Translations under genes and position numbers: made by a program | NCBI GenBank assembly: GCA_001801515.1 | Contig: MGXX01000078.1 | Span: forward strand, 5,278-18,621 | Origin: Gammaproteobacteria bacterium RIFCSPHIGHO2_12_FULL_38_11 | GTDB taxonomy: Bacteria; Pseudomonadota; Gammaproteobacteria; Coxiellales; Coxiellaceae | DNA: 13,344 nt | Direction: 5' to 3' | Shown: one piece after another, positions 7,372 to 13,344 of the stretch | Layout of the letters: each line of letters starts with the position of its first letter | How positions within the stretch are numbered: the stretch's first letter is position 1 | The notes under the pieces: generated by a model | Seen by the model: only the letters and a program-made list of their open reading frames with translations | The model's database searches: none | Told to the model about the DNA's origin: nothing

Positions 7372-8700
7372 TTACCGAATCAATCCTAGCTTCGATCCGC
7401 GAGACTTCGTTTTTTTCATCAATGATTCATATTGATGGCTCATTAAATGGGCTTGCACTTGCGCTATAAAATCCATTAAAACAACAACAACAATCAGCAA
7501 AGAAGTACCCCCAAAATAAAAAGGGACATTCCAGGCTACAATCAAAAACTGCGGTAATAAGGCAACCAATGCCAAATAAATAGAACCAACCAAGGTCAGT
7601 CGCGTCATAATTGTATCTATATAATTTGCTGTTTGCTCACCAGGGCGAATTCCTGAAATAAAAGCTCCCTGTTGCTTCAAATTATCTGCTGTTTCTTTAG
7701 GATTAAAAACCAACGCCGTATAAAAGAAACTGAAAAAAATCACTGTAAAAGCAAACACAATCATATAGGCAGGCTGACCAAATGACATTGCCAGCGAAAA
7801 TGCGTTTAACCAAGCAAAGCCTTTTGCTGTACCGATGAATTTCGCTATCGCTCCTGGAAATAAAATAATCGCCTGCGCAAAAATAGGGGGAATTACACCT
7901 GCCATATTAATTTTTAACGGCAAATGACTTGTTTGCGCCGCATATAGTTTATTGCCCTGTTGTCTTTTAGCATAATTAATCGTAATTCGCCGTTGTGCTC
8001 GCTCAAAATAAACAACAACTAAGGTAACAGCAGTAACGACAACAACCAGCAAAATCAATGTAATCACTTGCATCTGGCCTTGTCGAACTTGGTTCATCAC
8101 TTCGCCAATAGCTGACGGAAAACGCGCGACAATACCTGAAAAAATAATAAGTGAAATGCCGTTACCAACACCTCTCTCTGTCATTTGCTCACCCAACCAC
8201 ATGATAAACATGGTGCCAGTAACTAATGTGATAATTGCTACAAAATAAAAAGTAAAATTGGGGTTAATTGCAGTATGACTATCAACCAACCATCGCGTTA
8301 TAAAAAAGGCTTGCATCAAGGAAAGCCCTAGCGTTAAGTAACGTGTATACTGATTAATTTTACGACGTCCCGCTTCACCTTCTTTTTTAATCTGAATTAA
8401 TCTCGGCGACACCGTACTATACATTTGCACGATAATCGACGCTGAAATATAAGGCATAATGCCCAGTGCAAAAATAGTCATTCTACTTAATGCACCGCCG
8501 GAAAACATGTTAAACATGCCTAATATTCCGTTTTCATTTTGCTGAAATAAATGCGAAATAGCATTAGGATCTAAACCCGGCACAGGAATATAAGAACCAA
8601 GTCGAAAAACAATAATGCCTATTAACACAAACATCAATCTTCGCTTTAGTTCTGACAATCCACCAGATTGTAAGCCAGTTCCTAGTTTTGCACTTCTCAT
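7372..8700 (-). CDS. secY: Preprotein translocase subunit SecY
   Basis: The 442-residue integral membrane protein has the usual ten hydrophobic segments, the first at about 21-39. The plug/TM2a region ([22 protein letters not shown]) lies around 64-85. [18 protein letters not shown] is at 170-187, and the conserved cytosolic loop [10 protein letters not shown] at 352-361 contacts SecA and the ribosome. E. coli SecY has 443 residues. SecY forms the protein-conducting channel with SecE and SecG in the inner membrane. AAGGGTGAT precedes the ATG. It lies between rplO and rpmJ in the standard spc order, with a family A repeat behind its stop. Confidence 0.98.
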   Translation of the reverse strand: MRSAKLGTGLQSGGLSELKRRLMFVLIGIIVFRLGSYIPVPGLDPNAISHLFQQNENGILGMFNMFSGGALSRMTIFALGIMPYISASIIVQMYSTVSPRLIQIKKEGEAGRRKINQYTRYLTLGLSLMQAFFITRWLVDSHTAINPNFTFYFVAIITLVTGTMFIMWLGEQMTERGVGNGISLIIFSGIVARFPSAIGEVMNQVRQGQMQVITLILLVVVVTAVTLVVVYFERAQRRITINYAKRQQGNKLYAAQTSHLPLKINMAGVIPPIFAQAIILFPGAIAKFIGTAKGFAWLNAFSLAMSFGQPAYMIVFAFTVIFFSFFYTALVFNPKETADNLKQQGAFISGIRPGEQTANYIDTIMTRLTLVGSIYLALVALLPQFLIVAWNVPFYFGGTSLLIVVVVLMDFIAQVQAHLMSHQYESLMKKTKSRGSKLGLIR

Positions 8701-8766
8701 TCAATCACCCTTGCGCACTTGCTTGCCCGCCATCGCTCGCACGTCTGTACTTCTTTGCTATATGCC
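8701..8766. other. secY-rplO gap
   Basis: This 66-bp gap is richer in GC than its surroundings and contains CGCTCGCACG-type sequence. It does not align to family A or B well enough to call a copy. It holds the secY Shine-Dalgarno at its left edge and no T-tract terminator. Confidence 0.4.
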
Positions 8767-9198
8767 TTATTGCACTGTTCCGCCAGCCGCTTCAATTGCT
8801 TTTTTCGCACCCGCTGTTACATTAATGCCATGAAATTTCATTGGCTTTTTAATTTCACCAGAGGCAAATACCTTTACAAATTTTACGGTGGCTGCAATCA
8901 AATTTGCATTTTTTAGCGTGATTAAATCAACTATGTCACTGTCAATTTTATTTAATTCACCTAAACGAATTTCAGCAGATACCAATGCTTTGCGAGAAAC
9001 AAAGCCAAACTTTGGTAAACGACGTTGCAATGGCATTTGGCCACCTTCAAAACCCGGTTTATGCGAATTACCAGCTCGAGCATGTTGACCCTTATGCCCC
9101 CGACCTGCAGTTTTACCTAAACCAGAACCGACACCACGACCTAAACGTTTCGCAGGGCGAGTTGAACCAAAAGCAGGTTTAATTGTATTTAATTGCAT
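8767..9198 (-). CDS. rplO: 50S ribosomal protein L15
   Basis: The product of 143 residues matches L15 (E. coli 144). It begins [12 protein letters not shown] and contains the Gly/Arg-rich [37 protein letters not shown] and the C-terminal [12 protein letters not shown]15 is a late-assembling 50S protein whose extended N-terminus threads through 23S rRNA. The frame is open five codons further upstream, but MQLN matches the family start. A GAGGAAG Shine-Dalgarno six bases away supports it. The start codon is one base beyond the rpmD stop, so translation is probably coupled to rpmD. Confidence 0.97.
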   Translation of the reverse strand: MQLNTIKPAFGSTRPAKRLGRGVGSGLGKTAGRGHKGQHARAGNSHKPGFEGGQMPLQRRLPKFGFVSRKALVSAEIRLGELNKIDSDIVDLITLKNANLIAATVKFVKVFASGEIKKPMKFHGINVTAGAKKAIEAAGGTVQ

Positions 9199-9199
9199 G

Positions 9200-9403
9200 T
9201 CACACTTCCTCAACTTTTAATAGATAAGAGACTTTGTTTATCATGCCAAGATTAGCAGGTGTATTTAACACCTCGACAGAATCACGAATACGACGAAGTC
9301 CAAGTCCTTTAACACATTTCGCGTGATTTGGCTTTCTACCAAATGCGCTCAAGATTTGTGTTACTTTTAGTTTTTTATCTAAAGATTTTTTATCTTTTGT
9401 CAT
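9200..9403 (-). CDS. rpmD: 50S ribosomal protein L30
   Basis: The 67-residue product contains the L30 core: [16 protein letters not shown], then [13 protein letters not shown] and the C-terminal [14 protein letters not shown]. coli L30 has 59 residues. The difference is a short Lys/Asp-rich N-terminus ([11 protein letters not shown]). The start at 9403 has AAGG about nine bases ahead, and no later Met fits. The gene's tail contains the rplO ribosome-binding site. L30 is a small 50S protein bound to 23S rRNA. Confidence 0.95.
   Translation of the reverse strand: MTKDKKSLDKKLKVTQILSAFGRKPNHAKCVKGLGLRRIRDSVEVLNTPANLGMINKVSYLLKVEEV
9205..9211 (-). promoter_or_regulatory. Shine-Dalgarno of rplO inside rpmD
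   Basis: GAGGAAG on the minus strand lies six bases before the ATG at 9198 and within the last codons of rpmD. It decides the rplO start in favour of MQLNTIK over the upstream in-frame Met at 9213. Confidence 0.8.
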
Positions 9404-9446
9404 TGTTTCGTACCTTCGTTCAAATTTAAAATCAGTAGTGGGTCAT

Positions 9447-9486
9447 TGCTTCACAACTTCCACTCGCTGACGCTCGGGGCTCTGAG
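9447..9486 (-). repeat. Family A repeat, copy 3 (rpsE-rpmD gap)
   Basis: On the minus strand this copy reads CTCAGAGCCCCGAGCGTC, then AGCGAGTGGAAG, then a diverged TTGTGAAGC. It directly abuts the rpsE TAG stop (9487-9489) with no base between. It occupies nearly half of the 83-bp gap before rpmD. The central variable base is C here, against A or T in the other copies. Confidence 0.82.
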
Positions 9487-10011
9487 CTATTCAGATTTCC
9501 GTAATAATTCTTTAACTGATTTTCCGCGTTTTCTTGCAACGTGTTCAGGTGTTAACATATTTGTTAATCCATTTAATGTTGCACGAACGACGTTAACAGG
9601 ATTTGTCGAACCCACATTTTTAGCCAAGACATTTTGTATGCCCATTACTTCAAAAACAGCGCGCATTGCACCGCCTGCAATAATTCCAGTACCTTCAGAG
9701 GCTGGTAGCATTAAAACCTTACTTGCACCGTGGCGTGAACGAACTTCATGATATAACGTCGTGCCGCTTAGCTGTATTTGAATCATATTACGACGTGCTG
9801 AATCAGTCGCTTTTTGAATCGCAACAGGCACTTCTTTTGCCTTGCCCTGACCGAAACCGACCTTGCCTTGGCCATCACCAACCACTACCAACGCAGCGAA
9901 ACTGAAAACGCGTCCGCCCTTAACCACTTTGACGGTTCGTCTTACGTTAATTAATTTATCAATAATGCCATCTGTTTGAGCGGATGAATCTGTTGTCATT
10001 GGTGCTGCCAT
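9487..10011 (-). CDS. rpsE: 30S ribosomal protein S5
   Basis: The 174-residue protein matches S5 (E. coli 167). It has the N-terminal double-stranded-RNA-binding-like domain with [20 protein letters not shown], and [16 protein letters not shown]. The central [19 protein letters not shown] and the C-terminal [10 protein letters not shown] are also clear. S5 acts in 30S decoding fidelity and mRNA unwinding. The N-terminus is several residues longer than in E. coli. An ATG four codons in is possible, but the GAAGGC about ten bases upstream favours 10011. It follows rplR by 30 bp. Confidence 0.97.
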   Translation of the reverse strand: MAAPMTTDSSAQTDGIIDKLINVRRTVKVVKGGRVFSFAALVVVGDGQGKVGFGQGKAKEVPVAIQKATDSARRNMIQIQLSGTTLYHEVRSRHGASKVLMLPASEGTGIIAGGAMRAVFEVMGIQNVLAKNVGSTNPVNVVRATLNGLTNMLTPEHVARKRGKSVKELLRKSE

Positions 10012-10041
10012 AAACTGTATGCCTTCAAATAAATATTGGAA

Positions 10042-10404
10042 TTAAAATTCAATGCCACCTTCACGAGCGGCGTCAGCCAACGCTTTCACACGACCATGAT
10101 AGCGATACCCTGAACGATCAAACGCCAGCTTTACAATACCTGCATCTTTACAGCGTTTTGCCAGTAAAGCCCCCGTCATCGCTGCAGCCTTTGCGTTACC
10201 GCAATGTGGGCTAGCAGACTGGATTTCTTTGTCAAGCGTTGAAGCTGATGCTAAAACACGTGATCCACAAGAAGTAAACACTTGTGCATAAATGTGATTA
10301 GCAGAACGAAAAACACTCAATCGATTGACACCCAATCGACGAATATTGTGTCGGGTACGACCCGCTCTGCGAATTCTTGAAGCTTCTTTGTTTAGCGTTG
10401 TCAT
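10042..10404 (-). CDS. rplR: 50S ribosomal protein L18
   Basis: The 120-residue protein (E. coli 117) has the L18 pattern: an Arg-rich start ([18 protein letters not shown]), [15 protein letters not shown], then a C-terminal [20 protein letters not shown] and REGGIEF. L18 delivers and holds 5S rRNA in the central protuberance together with L5 and L25. Its ATG overlaps the rplF stop codon as TAATG, which implies translational coupling with L6. Confidence 0.98.
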   Translation of the reverse strand: MTTLNKEASRIRRAGRTRHNIRRLGVNRLSVFRSANHIYAQVFTSCGSRVLASASTLDKEIQSASPHCGNAKAAAMTGALLAKRCKDAGIVKLAFDRSGYRYHGRVKALADAAREGGIEF

Positions 10405-10940
10405 TACTTCTTCTTACCCTCTTTGAGTGATATTTGCTCATTTTCATAACGAATTCCTTTACCTTTATAAGGCTCAGGAGGACGTACTGAACGAATATTT
10501 GCCGCAACCTGACAAACCAACTGTTTATCAGCACCTTTAAGTACAATTTCCGTGTTAGTTGGGCAATCAACTGAAACGCCTTTTGGCATAACCATTACCA
10601 TTGGGTGTGATAATCCAACAGAAATATCCAATGAATTACCTTGGACTTTCGCACGATATCCGACGCCAACCATGACTAACTTCTTTGTAAAACCGGTTGA
10701 TACACCCGTAACCATATTTTGCATAATAGCGCGCGTAGTTCCTGCTAGCGCATCGGATTCTGTAGAATCATTTGCAGCAGAAATTTTAATTTCACCATCG
10801 CTCTGCACAATTTTAACTAAAGCAGAAGACACTTCCTTCAGCTCTCCCAATTTACCCTTCACCAAAATATCTTGGCCTGCAATCTTAATATCCACACCAG
10901 CTGGAATTTTGACAGCGTTTTTCGCGACTCGACTCGTCAT
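10404..10940 (-). CDS. rplF: 50S ribosomal protein L6
   Basis: The 178-residue protein is close to E. coli L6 (177). It has the two duplicated L6 folds and the signature [14 protein letters not shown] near the C-terminus, with a Lys-rich tail. L6 binds 23S rRNA near the sarcin-ricin loop and the factor-binding site. AGGAGAA before the ATG overlaps the rpsH stop codon (TAGGAG), and the two genes are separated by only 10 bp. Its own stop overlaps the start of rplR. Confidence 0.98.
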   Translation of the reverse strand: MTSRVAKNAVKIPAGVDIKIAGQDILVKGKLGELKEVSSALVKIVQSDGEIKISAANDSTESDALAGTTRAIMQNMVTGVSTGFTKKLVMVGVGYRAKVQGNSLDISVGLSHPMVMVMPKGVSVDCPTNTEIVLKGADKQLVCQVAANIRSVRPPEPYKGKGIRYENEQISLKEGKKK

Positions 10941-10950
10941 CCGAATTCTC

Positions 10951-11346
10951 CTAGCTCACAATACACAAAACTTCGCCGCCCAAACCTATTTGAAAAGCTG
11001 AATGTGCAGTCATAACACCTTTGGATGTAGAAACAATAGCAATACCTAAGCCATTATCAACATCAGGTAAATCACCTTTCGGAGAATACACACGTAAACT
11101 CGAACGACTTACTCTTTGCATACGTTTAATAACAGATTGACCTTCATAATATTTCAAATCAATTGTCATCCAAGGATTACCGTCTTTTTCAGCTTCAGAA
11201 AAGCCCAAAATATATCCTTCATCTTCCAATACTTTTGCAATCGCAATTTTAATTTTTGACTTTGGCATGCCTACATTTTTTTTCGAAACAGCTTGCGCGT
11301 TTTTAATTCTTATTAGCATGTCTGCTATGGGATCTTGAATACTCAT
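10951..11346 (-). CDS. rpsH: 30S ribosomal protein S8
   Basis: The 131-residue protein matches S8 (E. coli 130). It begins [18 protein letters not shown]. The conserved C-terminal half includes [25 protein letters not shown] and the GGEVLCIVS end. S8 binds the central domain of 16S rRNA. In E. coli it also represses spc translation by binding an mRNA site near rplE; I could not identify an equivalent site. GAGAG precedes the ATG. A 181-bp gap, unusually long for this operon, separates it from rpsN. Confidence 0.98.
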   Translation of the reverse strand: MSIQDPIADMLIRIKNAQAVSKKNVGMPKSKIKIAIAKVLEDEGYILGFSEAEKDGNPWMTIDLKYYEGQSVIKRMQRVSRSSLRVYSPKGDLPDVDNGLGIAIVSTSKGVMTAHSAFQIGLGGEVLCIVS

Positions 11347-11384
11347 AATTTCTCTCGTTATCTAAATTACTCAACATAAAATTC
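11347..11384 (-). other. rpsH leader portion of the rpsN-rpsH gap
   Basis: This short AT-rich stretch carries the rpsH Shine-Dalgarno (GAGAG) and the stop codon (11367-11369) of the open frame that runs through the neighbouring hexanucleotide repeat. I see nothing else in it. Confidence 0.5.
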
Positions 11385-11432
11385 TTTAGCTTTAGCTTTG
11401 GCTTTGGCTTTGGCTTTAGCTTTAGCTTTAGC
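11385..11432 (-). repeat. Hexanucleotide tandem repeat, eight units, (Ala-Lys)8 on coding strand
   Basis: Eight perfect 6-bp units lie head to tail on the plus strand in the order two TTTAGC, three TTTGGC, three TTTAGC. On the minus strand they read GCTAAA or GCCAAA, which both encode Ala-Lys, so the unit variation is synonymous in that frame. The frame is open from just inside the end of rpsN to a TAA at 11367. It has no ATG and no ribosome-binding site I can identify. It may be a simple-sequence tract between ribosomal genes or the remnant of a basic Ala-Lys-rich tail. Confidence 0.9.
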
Positions 11433-11457
11433 AAGTATGTCGTAACACACATTACAG

Positions 11458-11497
11458 GCTTCGTAGCTTTCCACTCGCTTACGCTCGGGGCTCTGAG
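11458..11497 (-). repeat. Family A repeat, copy 4 (rpsN-rpsH gap)
   Basis: On the minus strand this copy reads CTCAGAGCCCCGAGCGTA, then AGCGAGTGGAAAGC, then TACGAAGC. It has one extra A compared with copies 1 and 2. Upstream in the transcript a partial duplication (GAGCTCAGAG around 11494-11504) extends it towards the rpsN stop, 30 nt away. It is followed by a GCAAGTATG segment and the hexanucleotide tract. Confidence 0.82.
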
Positions 11498-11527
11498 CTC
11501 TGAGCTCGGGCAACTGAGCGTCGCTGA

Positions 11528-11824
11528 TTACCAGCTTGCTTTTCTCAAACCAGGCACATCACCACGCATTGCCGCTTCACGCAAATGAATACGACATAAA
11601 CCAAAGCGTTTCAACGTACCACGACTTCTGCCACATTGTCTGCAGCGATTACGAACGCGAATCGAACATTCATTACGACGTCGTTTTTGTAATTTATCAA
11701 TTGCATCATCACGATTCTCTTCATCAGTACGTATTGTTTCTTTCAATGCTTCTCTTGCAGATTTCATACGTTGAGAAAGTTCTTTTCTTCTCTTATTTCG
11801 TATCATTATACTTGTTTTTGCCAT
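11528..11824 (-). CDS. rpsN: 30S ribosomal protein S14 (long form with a CCCH zinc-ribbon-like motif)
   Basis: The 98-residue length and the C-terminal [18 protein letters not shown] identify the long S14 form typical of Gammaproteobacteria (E. coli 101). It belongs to the 30S head, next to S3 and S10. Long-form S14 usually lacks the zinc ribbon, but here Cys61, Cys64, Cys77 and His80 have the C-x2-C-x12-C-x2-H spacing of the short zinc-binding form, with His in place of the last Cys. E. coli has Thr, Ser and Lys at the last three positions. Zinc binding is therefore possible but unproven. GAGGAAG precedes the ATG. The following gap is unusually repeat-rich. Confidence 0.96.
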   Translation of the reverse strand: MAKTSIMIRNKRRKELSQRMKSAREALKETIRTDEENRDDAIDKLQKRRRNECSIRVRNRCRQCGRSRGTLKRFGLCRIHLREAAMRGDVPGLRKASW

Positions 11825-11894
11825 TTTTCTTCCTCAATTATTTCTTCAAGAGCTTATTATAAATTTTACATTCACTAACCTGAACACTTCGATT

Positions 11895-12434
11895 TTATTT
11901 TAACGGAAATCCAAACGCCTTCAATAAAGCGCGCGCTTCTGCATCTGTTTTTGCTGTTGTTGTAATCGTAATATCCATGCCGCGTATTTTATCAATTTTA
12001 TCATATTGAATTTCTGGAAATACAATTTGCTCCTTAACACCTAAACTATAATTTCCACGACCATCAAACGCCTTTGCAGAAAATCCCCGAAAATCACGAA
12101 TACGCGGTATTGCAATTGAAATCAGACGTTGCAAAAATTCATACATTTTTTGACGACGTAAAGTAACCTTGCAACCAATCGGATAATTATCACGAATTTT
12201 AAAACCCGCAATAGATTTCTTAGAAAGTGTAATTACAGGCTTTTGTCCGGCAATTTTAGTCATATCATCCAGGGCAAAATTCATAACTTTTTTATCATCG
12301 ACAGTTTCACCCACACCCATATTTAAAGTGATTTTTGAAATTCTTGGAACTTGCATAATGCTTTTATAAGCAAACTCTTTTTGAAGTTGCTTAGTTACCG
12401 AGTCAAAATACTGTTTTTGTAATTCTGGTTTCAT
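11895..12434 (-). CDS. rplE: 50S ribosomal protein L5
   Basis: At 179 residues it equals E. coli L5. Conserved parts include [14 protein letters not shown] at about 45-58, [19 protein letters not shown] and the C-terminal [15 protein letters not shown]5 binds 5S rRNA in the central protuberance and touches the P-site tRNA. AAGAGAT supports the start. It lies 60 bp behind rplX and 70 bp before rpsN, with no terminator visible in either gap. Confidence 0.98.
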   Translation of the reverse strand: MKPELQKQYFDSVTKQLQKEFAYKSIMQVPRISKITLNMGVGETVDDKKVMNFALDDMTKIAGQKPVITLSKKSIAGFKIRDNYPIGCKVTLRRQKMYEFLQRLISIAIPRIRDFRGFSAKAFDGRGNYSLGVKEQIVFPEIQYDKIDKIRGMDITITTTAKTDAEARALLKAFGFPLK

Positions 12435-12485
12435 TTTTAATCTCTTAAAATTCTTTAGTTAATACTTTATAAAATTTAAGTATTT

Positions 12486-12513
12486 GCTTCGTAGTTACGC
12501 TCGAGGTTCTGCG
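12486..12513 (-). repeat. Degenerate family A repeat, copy 5 (spans the rplX stop)
   Basis: On the minus strand this copy reads GCAGAACCTCGAGCGTAA, then directly CTACGAAGC. Both parts match the two ends of family A copy 4, with the intervening 12 bases missing. The TAA inside the first part is the rplX stop codon, so the element contributes the last residues of L24. Confidence 0.65.
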
Positions 12514-12842
12514 TCTACCAACTCATTATTTGATTTAAAATATCGGGCTTTTTTAGCTTTTTCACCCGCTACTTTTGGTTCAATCATTTTAAAACCAACC
12601 TTATCTGCTTTATTTGTTGCTGGATTTAATAAAGCAATATTCGACAAGTGAATTGATGATTCTTTTTCAACAATACCACCCTGTGTTCTAGTATTAGGAT
12701 TAGGCTTCACGTTTTTTTTCACAAGGTTAATACCTTCAACCAACGCGCGATCATCAGCAAGCACCTTAATAATCGTTCCTGAACGTCCACGATCCTTACC
12801 TGTCAACACAACAACCTTGTCGCCTTTTTTAATTTTTTTCAT
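12495..12842 (-). CDS. rplX: 50S ribosomal protein L24, C-terminus formed by repeat sequence
   Basis: The 115-residue protein has the KOW-type SH3 domain at about 5-40 (KKGDKVVVLTGKDRGRSGT), VEGINLVKKNVKPNPN, GGIVEKESSIHLSN and the YFKSN near the end that matches E. coli RFFKSN. L24 is an assembly-initiating 50S protein near the tunnel exit. It is about 11 residues longer than E. coli L24 (104), because of an insert before YFKSN and a changed tail. The tail AEPRA and the stop codon coincide with a degenerate family A repeat. GTGAGAT precedes the ATG. Confidence 0.97.
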   Translation of the reverse strand: MKKIKKGDKVVVLTGKDRGRSGTIIKVLADDRALVEGINLVKKNVKPNPNTRTQGGIVEKESSIHLSNIALLNPATNKADKVGFKMIEPKVAGEKAKKARYFKSNNELVDAEPRA

Positions 12843-12880
12843 ACAATCTCACTTTATCATTAACACAGTTACTGTCAGCG

Positions 12881-13249
12881 TTATAAAACTTCAAGCGCCA
12901 ATGAAACAATTTTCATAAAGCTGGTCGAGCGTAATTCGCGTGTTACCGGTCCAAAAATACGTGTTCCAATAGGCTGCCCTTGGCTATTTAAAATTACCAC
13001 TGCGTTGGTATCAAAACGAATAACAGAACCATCAGCACGACGCACACCATGACAGGTACGCACGACTACTGCATCCATCACTTCGCCCTTTTTCACTTTA
13101 CCGCGCGGAATCGCTTCTTTTACGCTGACTTTAATCACATCGCCTACATAAGCGTAACGTCTTTTCGAGCCGCCCAATACTTTGATACATTGCACTTTAC
13201 GTGCACCGCTGTTGTCTGCTACTTCGAGTACGGTTTGTACTTGTATCAT
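12881..13249 (-). CDS. rplN: 50S ribosomal protein L14
   Basis: The 122-residue product is nearly E. coli length (123). It begins [16 protein letters not shown] and contains [30 protein letters not shown] and the C-terminal [14 protein letters not shown]14 binds 23S rRNA, forms intersubunit bridges with 16S rRNA and is where RsfS docks. An in-frame ATG six codons upstream exists, but the family start and a strong AGAGGGGA five bases ahead fix 13249. It is the first spc operon gene in the window. Confidence 0.97.
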   Translation of the reverse strand: MIQVQTVLEVADNSGARKVQCIKVLGGSKRRYAYVGDVIKVSVKEAIPRGKVKKGEVMDAVVVRTCHGVRRADGSVIRFDTNAVVILNSQGQPIGTRIFGPVTRELRSTSFMKIVSLALEVL

Positions 13250-13254
13250 AAAAA

Positions 13255-13262
13255 TCCCCTCT
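13255..13262 (-). promoter_or_regulatory. Shine-Dalgarno of rplN
   Basis: AGAGGGGA on the minus strand sits five bases before the ATG at 13249. The alternative upstream ATG at 13267 overlaps its 5' side and has no comparable site, so the MIQVQ start is preferred. Confidence 0.8.
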
Positions 13263-13277
13263 ATCATTACGCACTTA

Positions 13278-13296
13278 CTTCACTGACTACGCTCGG
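13278..13296 (-). repeat. Possible degenerate family A fragment upstream of rplN
   Basis: On the plus strand CTTCACTGACTACGCTCGG resembles the family A core (CTTCCACTCGCTNACGCTCGG) with a small deletion. The flanks ACGCAC (13269-13274) and GTGCGT (13301-13306) form a 6-bp inverted repeat around it. The match is short and could be chance, but its position in a ribosomal-gene gap fits the family. Confidence 0.35.
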
Positions 13297-13329
13297 TTAC
13301 GTGCGTGCCTCTGTGCTAAATTCACTGGC

Positions 13330-13344
13330 TTATTGAGATGCCTT
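13330..13344 (-). CDS. Possible 3' end of the next upstream gene (expected rpsQ), partial
   Basis: Operon order predicts rpsQ (S17) immediately upstream of rplN. One minus-strand frame entering at the window edge reads Lys-Ala-Ser-Gln and then TAA at 13330-13332, which would be a plausible S17 C-terminus. A second frame stays open to a TAG near 13289 inside the degenerate repeat. Only four codons are visible in the first frame, so the identity rests on synteny alone. Confidence 0.3.
   Translation of the reverse strand, partial: KASQ

Noticed and set aside
9199..9213. Longer rplO start five codons upstream
   Set aside because: MQLNTIK matches the L15 N-terminus and has a well-placed Shine-Dalgarno; the extension would only overlap rpmD.
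9446..9751. Plus-strand ORFs at 6612, 7250 and 9446 sharing the peptide FHSLTLGAL
   Set aside because: The shared peptide is just family A translated on the plus strand; the rest lies antisense to ribosomal genes.
6621..11497. Family A copies as a CRISPR array
   Set aside because: Copies are kilobases apart, separated by essential genes, and there are no regular spacers or cas genes.
13250..13267. Longer rplN start six codons upstream
   Set aside because: The family start MIQ and the strong Shine-Dalgarno at 13255-13262 both support 13249.

Overview
The window is AT-rich and looks like a gammaproteobacterial chromosome. All convincing genes lie on the minus strand. Its backbone is the conserved ribosomal-protein cluster in the Escherichia coli order, read from right to left: rplN, rplX, rplE, rpsN, rpsH, rplF, rplR, rpsE, rpmD, rplO, secY, rpmJ (spc operon), then rpsM, rpsK, rpsD, rpoA, rplQ (alpha operon). 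The protein sequences and the secY-rpmJ-rpsM arrangement fit Gammaproteobacteria. The low GC, the ankyrin-containing protein and the repeat-littered gaps suggest a host-associated lineage, perhaps Legionellales/Coxiellaceae-like. That placement is an inference and was not tested by any search.

Layout. Positions 1-96 are a short AT-rich 3' flank. At 97-2874 is a 925-residue multidomain protein: an N-terminal RelE/ParE-toxin-like segment, a complete UvrD-type superfamily 1 helicase core, a TPR-like helical region, about two ankyrin repeats and an unrecognised C-terminal domain. Positions 2875-3171 hold no gene. At 3172-3939 is a classical short-chain dehydrogenase only 33 bp behind rplQ. The alpha operon (3973-7047) and spc operon (7138-13249) follow. 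The right edge cuts the operon just upstream of rplN, where rpsQ is expected.

Functionally, the ribosomal genes supply 15 ribosomal proteins, the SecY translocon channel and the RNA polymerase alpha subunit. Close spacing, a TAATG overlap (rplF/rplR) and a one-base gap with the Shine-Dalgarno inside the preceding gene (rpmD/rplO) indicate translational coupling. A plausible sigma-70 promoter sits between rpmJ and rpsM, where the E. coli alpha operon also starts.

The unusual part of the operon is in its gaps, which carry at least two dispersed repeat families. Family A (about 30-40 bp, four good copies, all in the same orientation) lies just behind the stop codons of rpsN, rpsE, secY and rpsM. 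A fifth, internally deleted copy has supplied the last codons and the stop of rplX. Family B (a 20-21 bp stem-loop with a CTCTACA tail) flanks rpsD on both sides and overlaps the rpsK stop. The rpsN-rpsH gap also holds an eight-unit hexanucleotide repeat that reads (Ala-Lys)8 on the coding strand. Other oddities are a CCCH zinc-ribbon-like motif in a long-form S14 and a Thr/Ala-rich N-terminal extension on S11.
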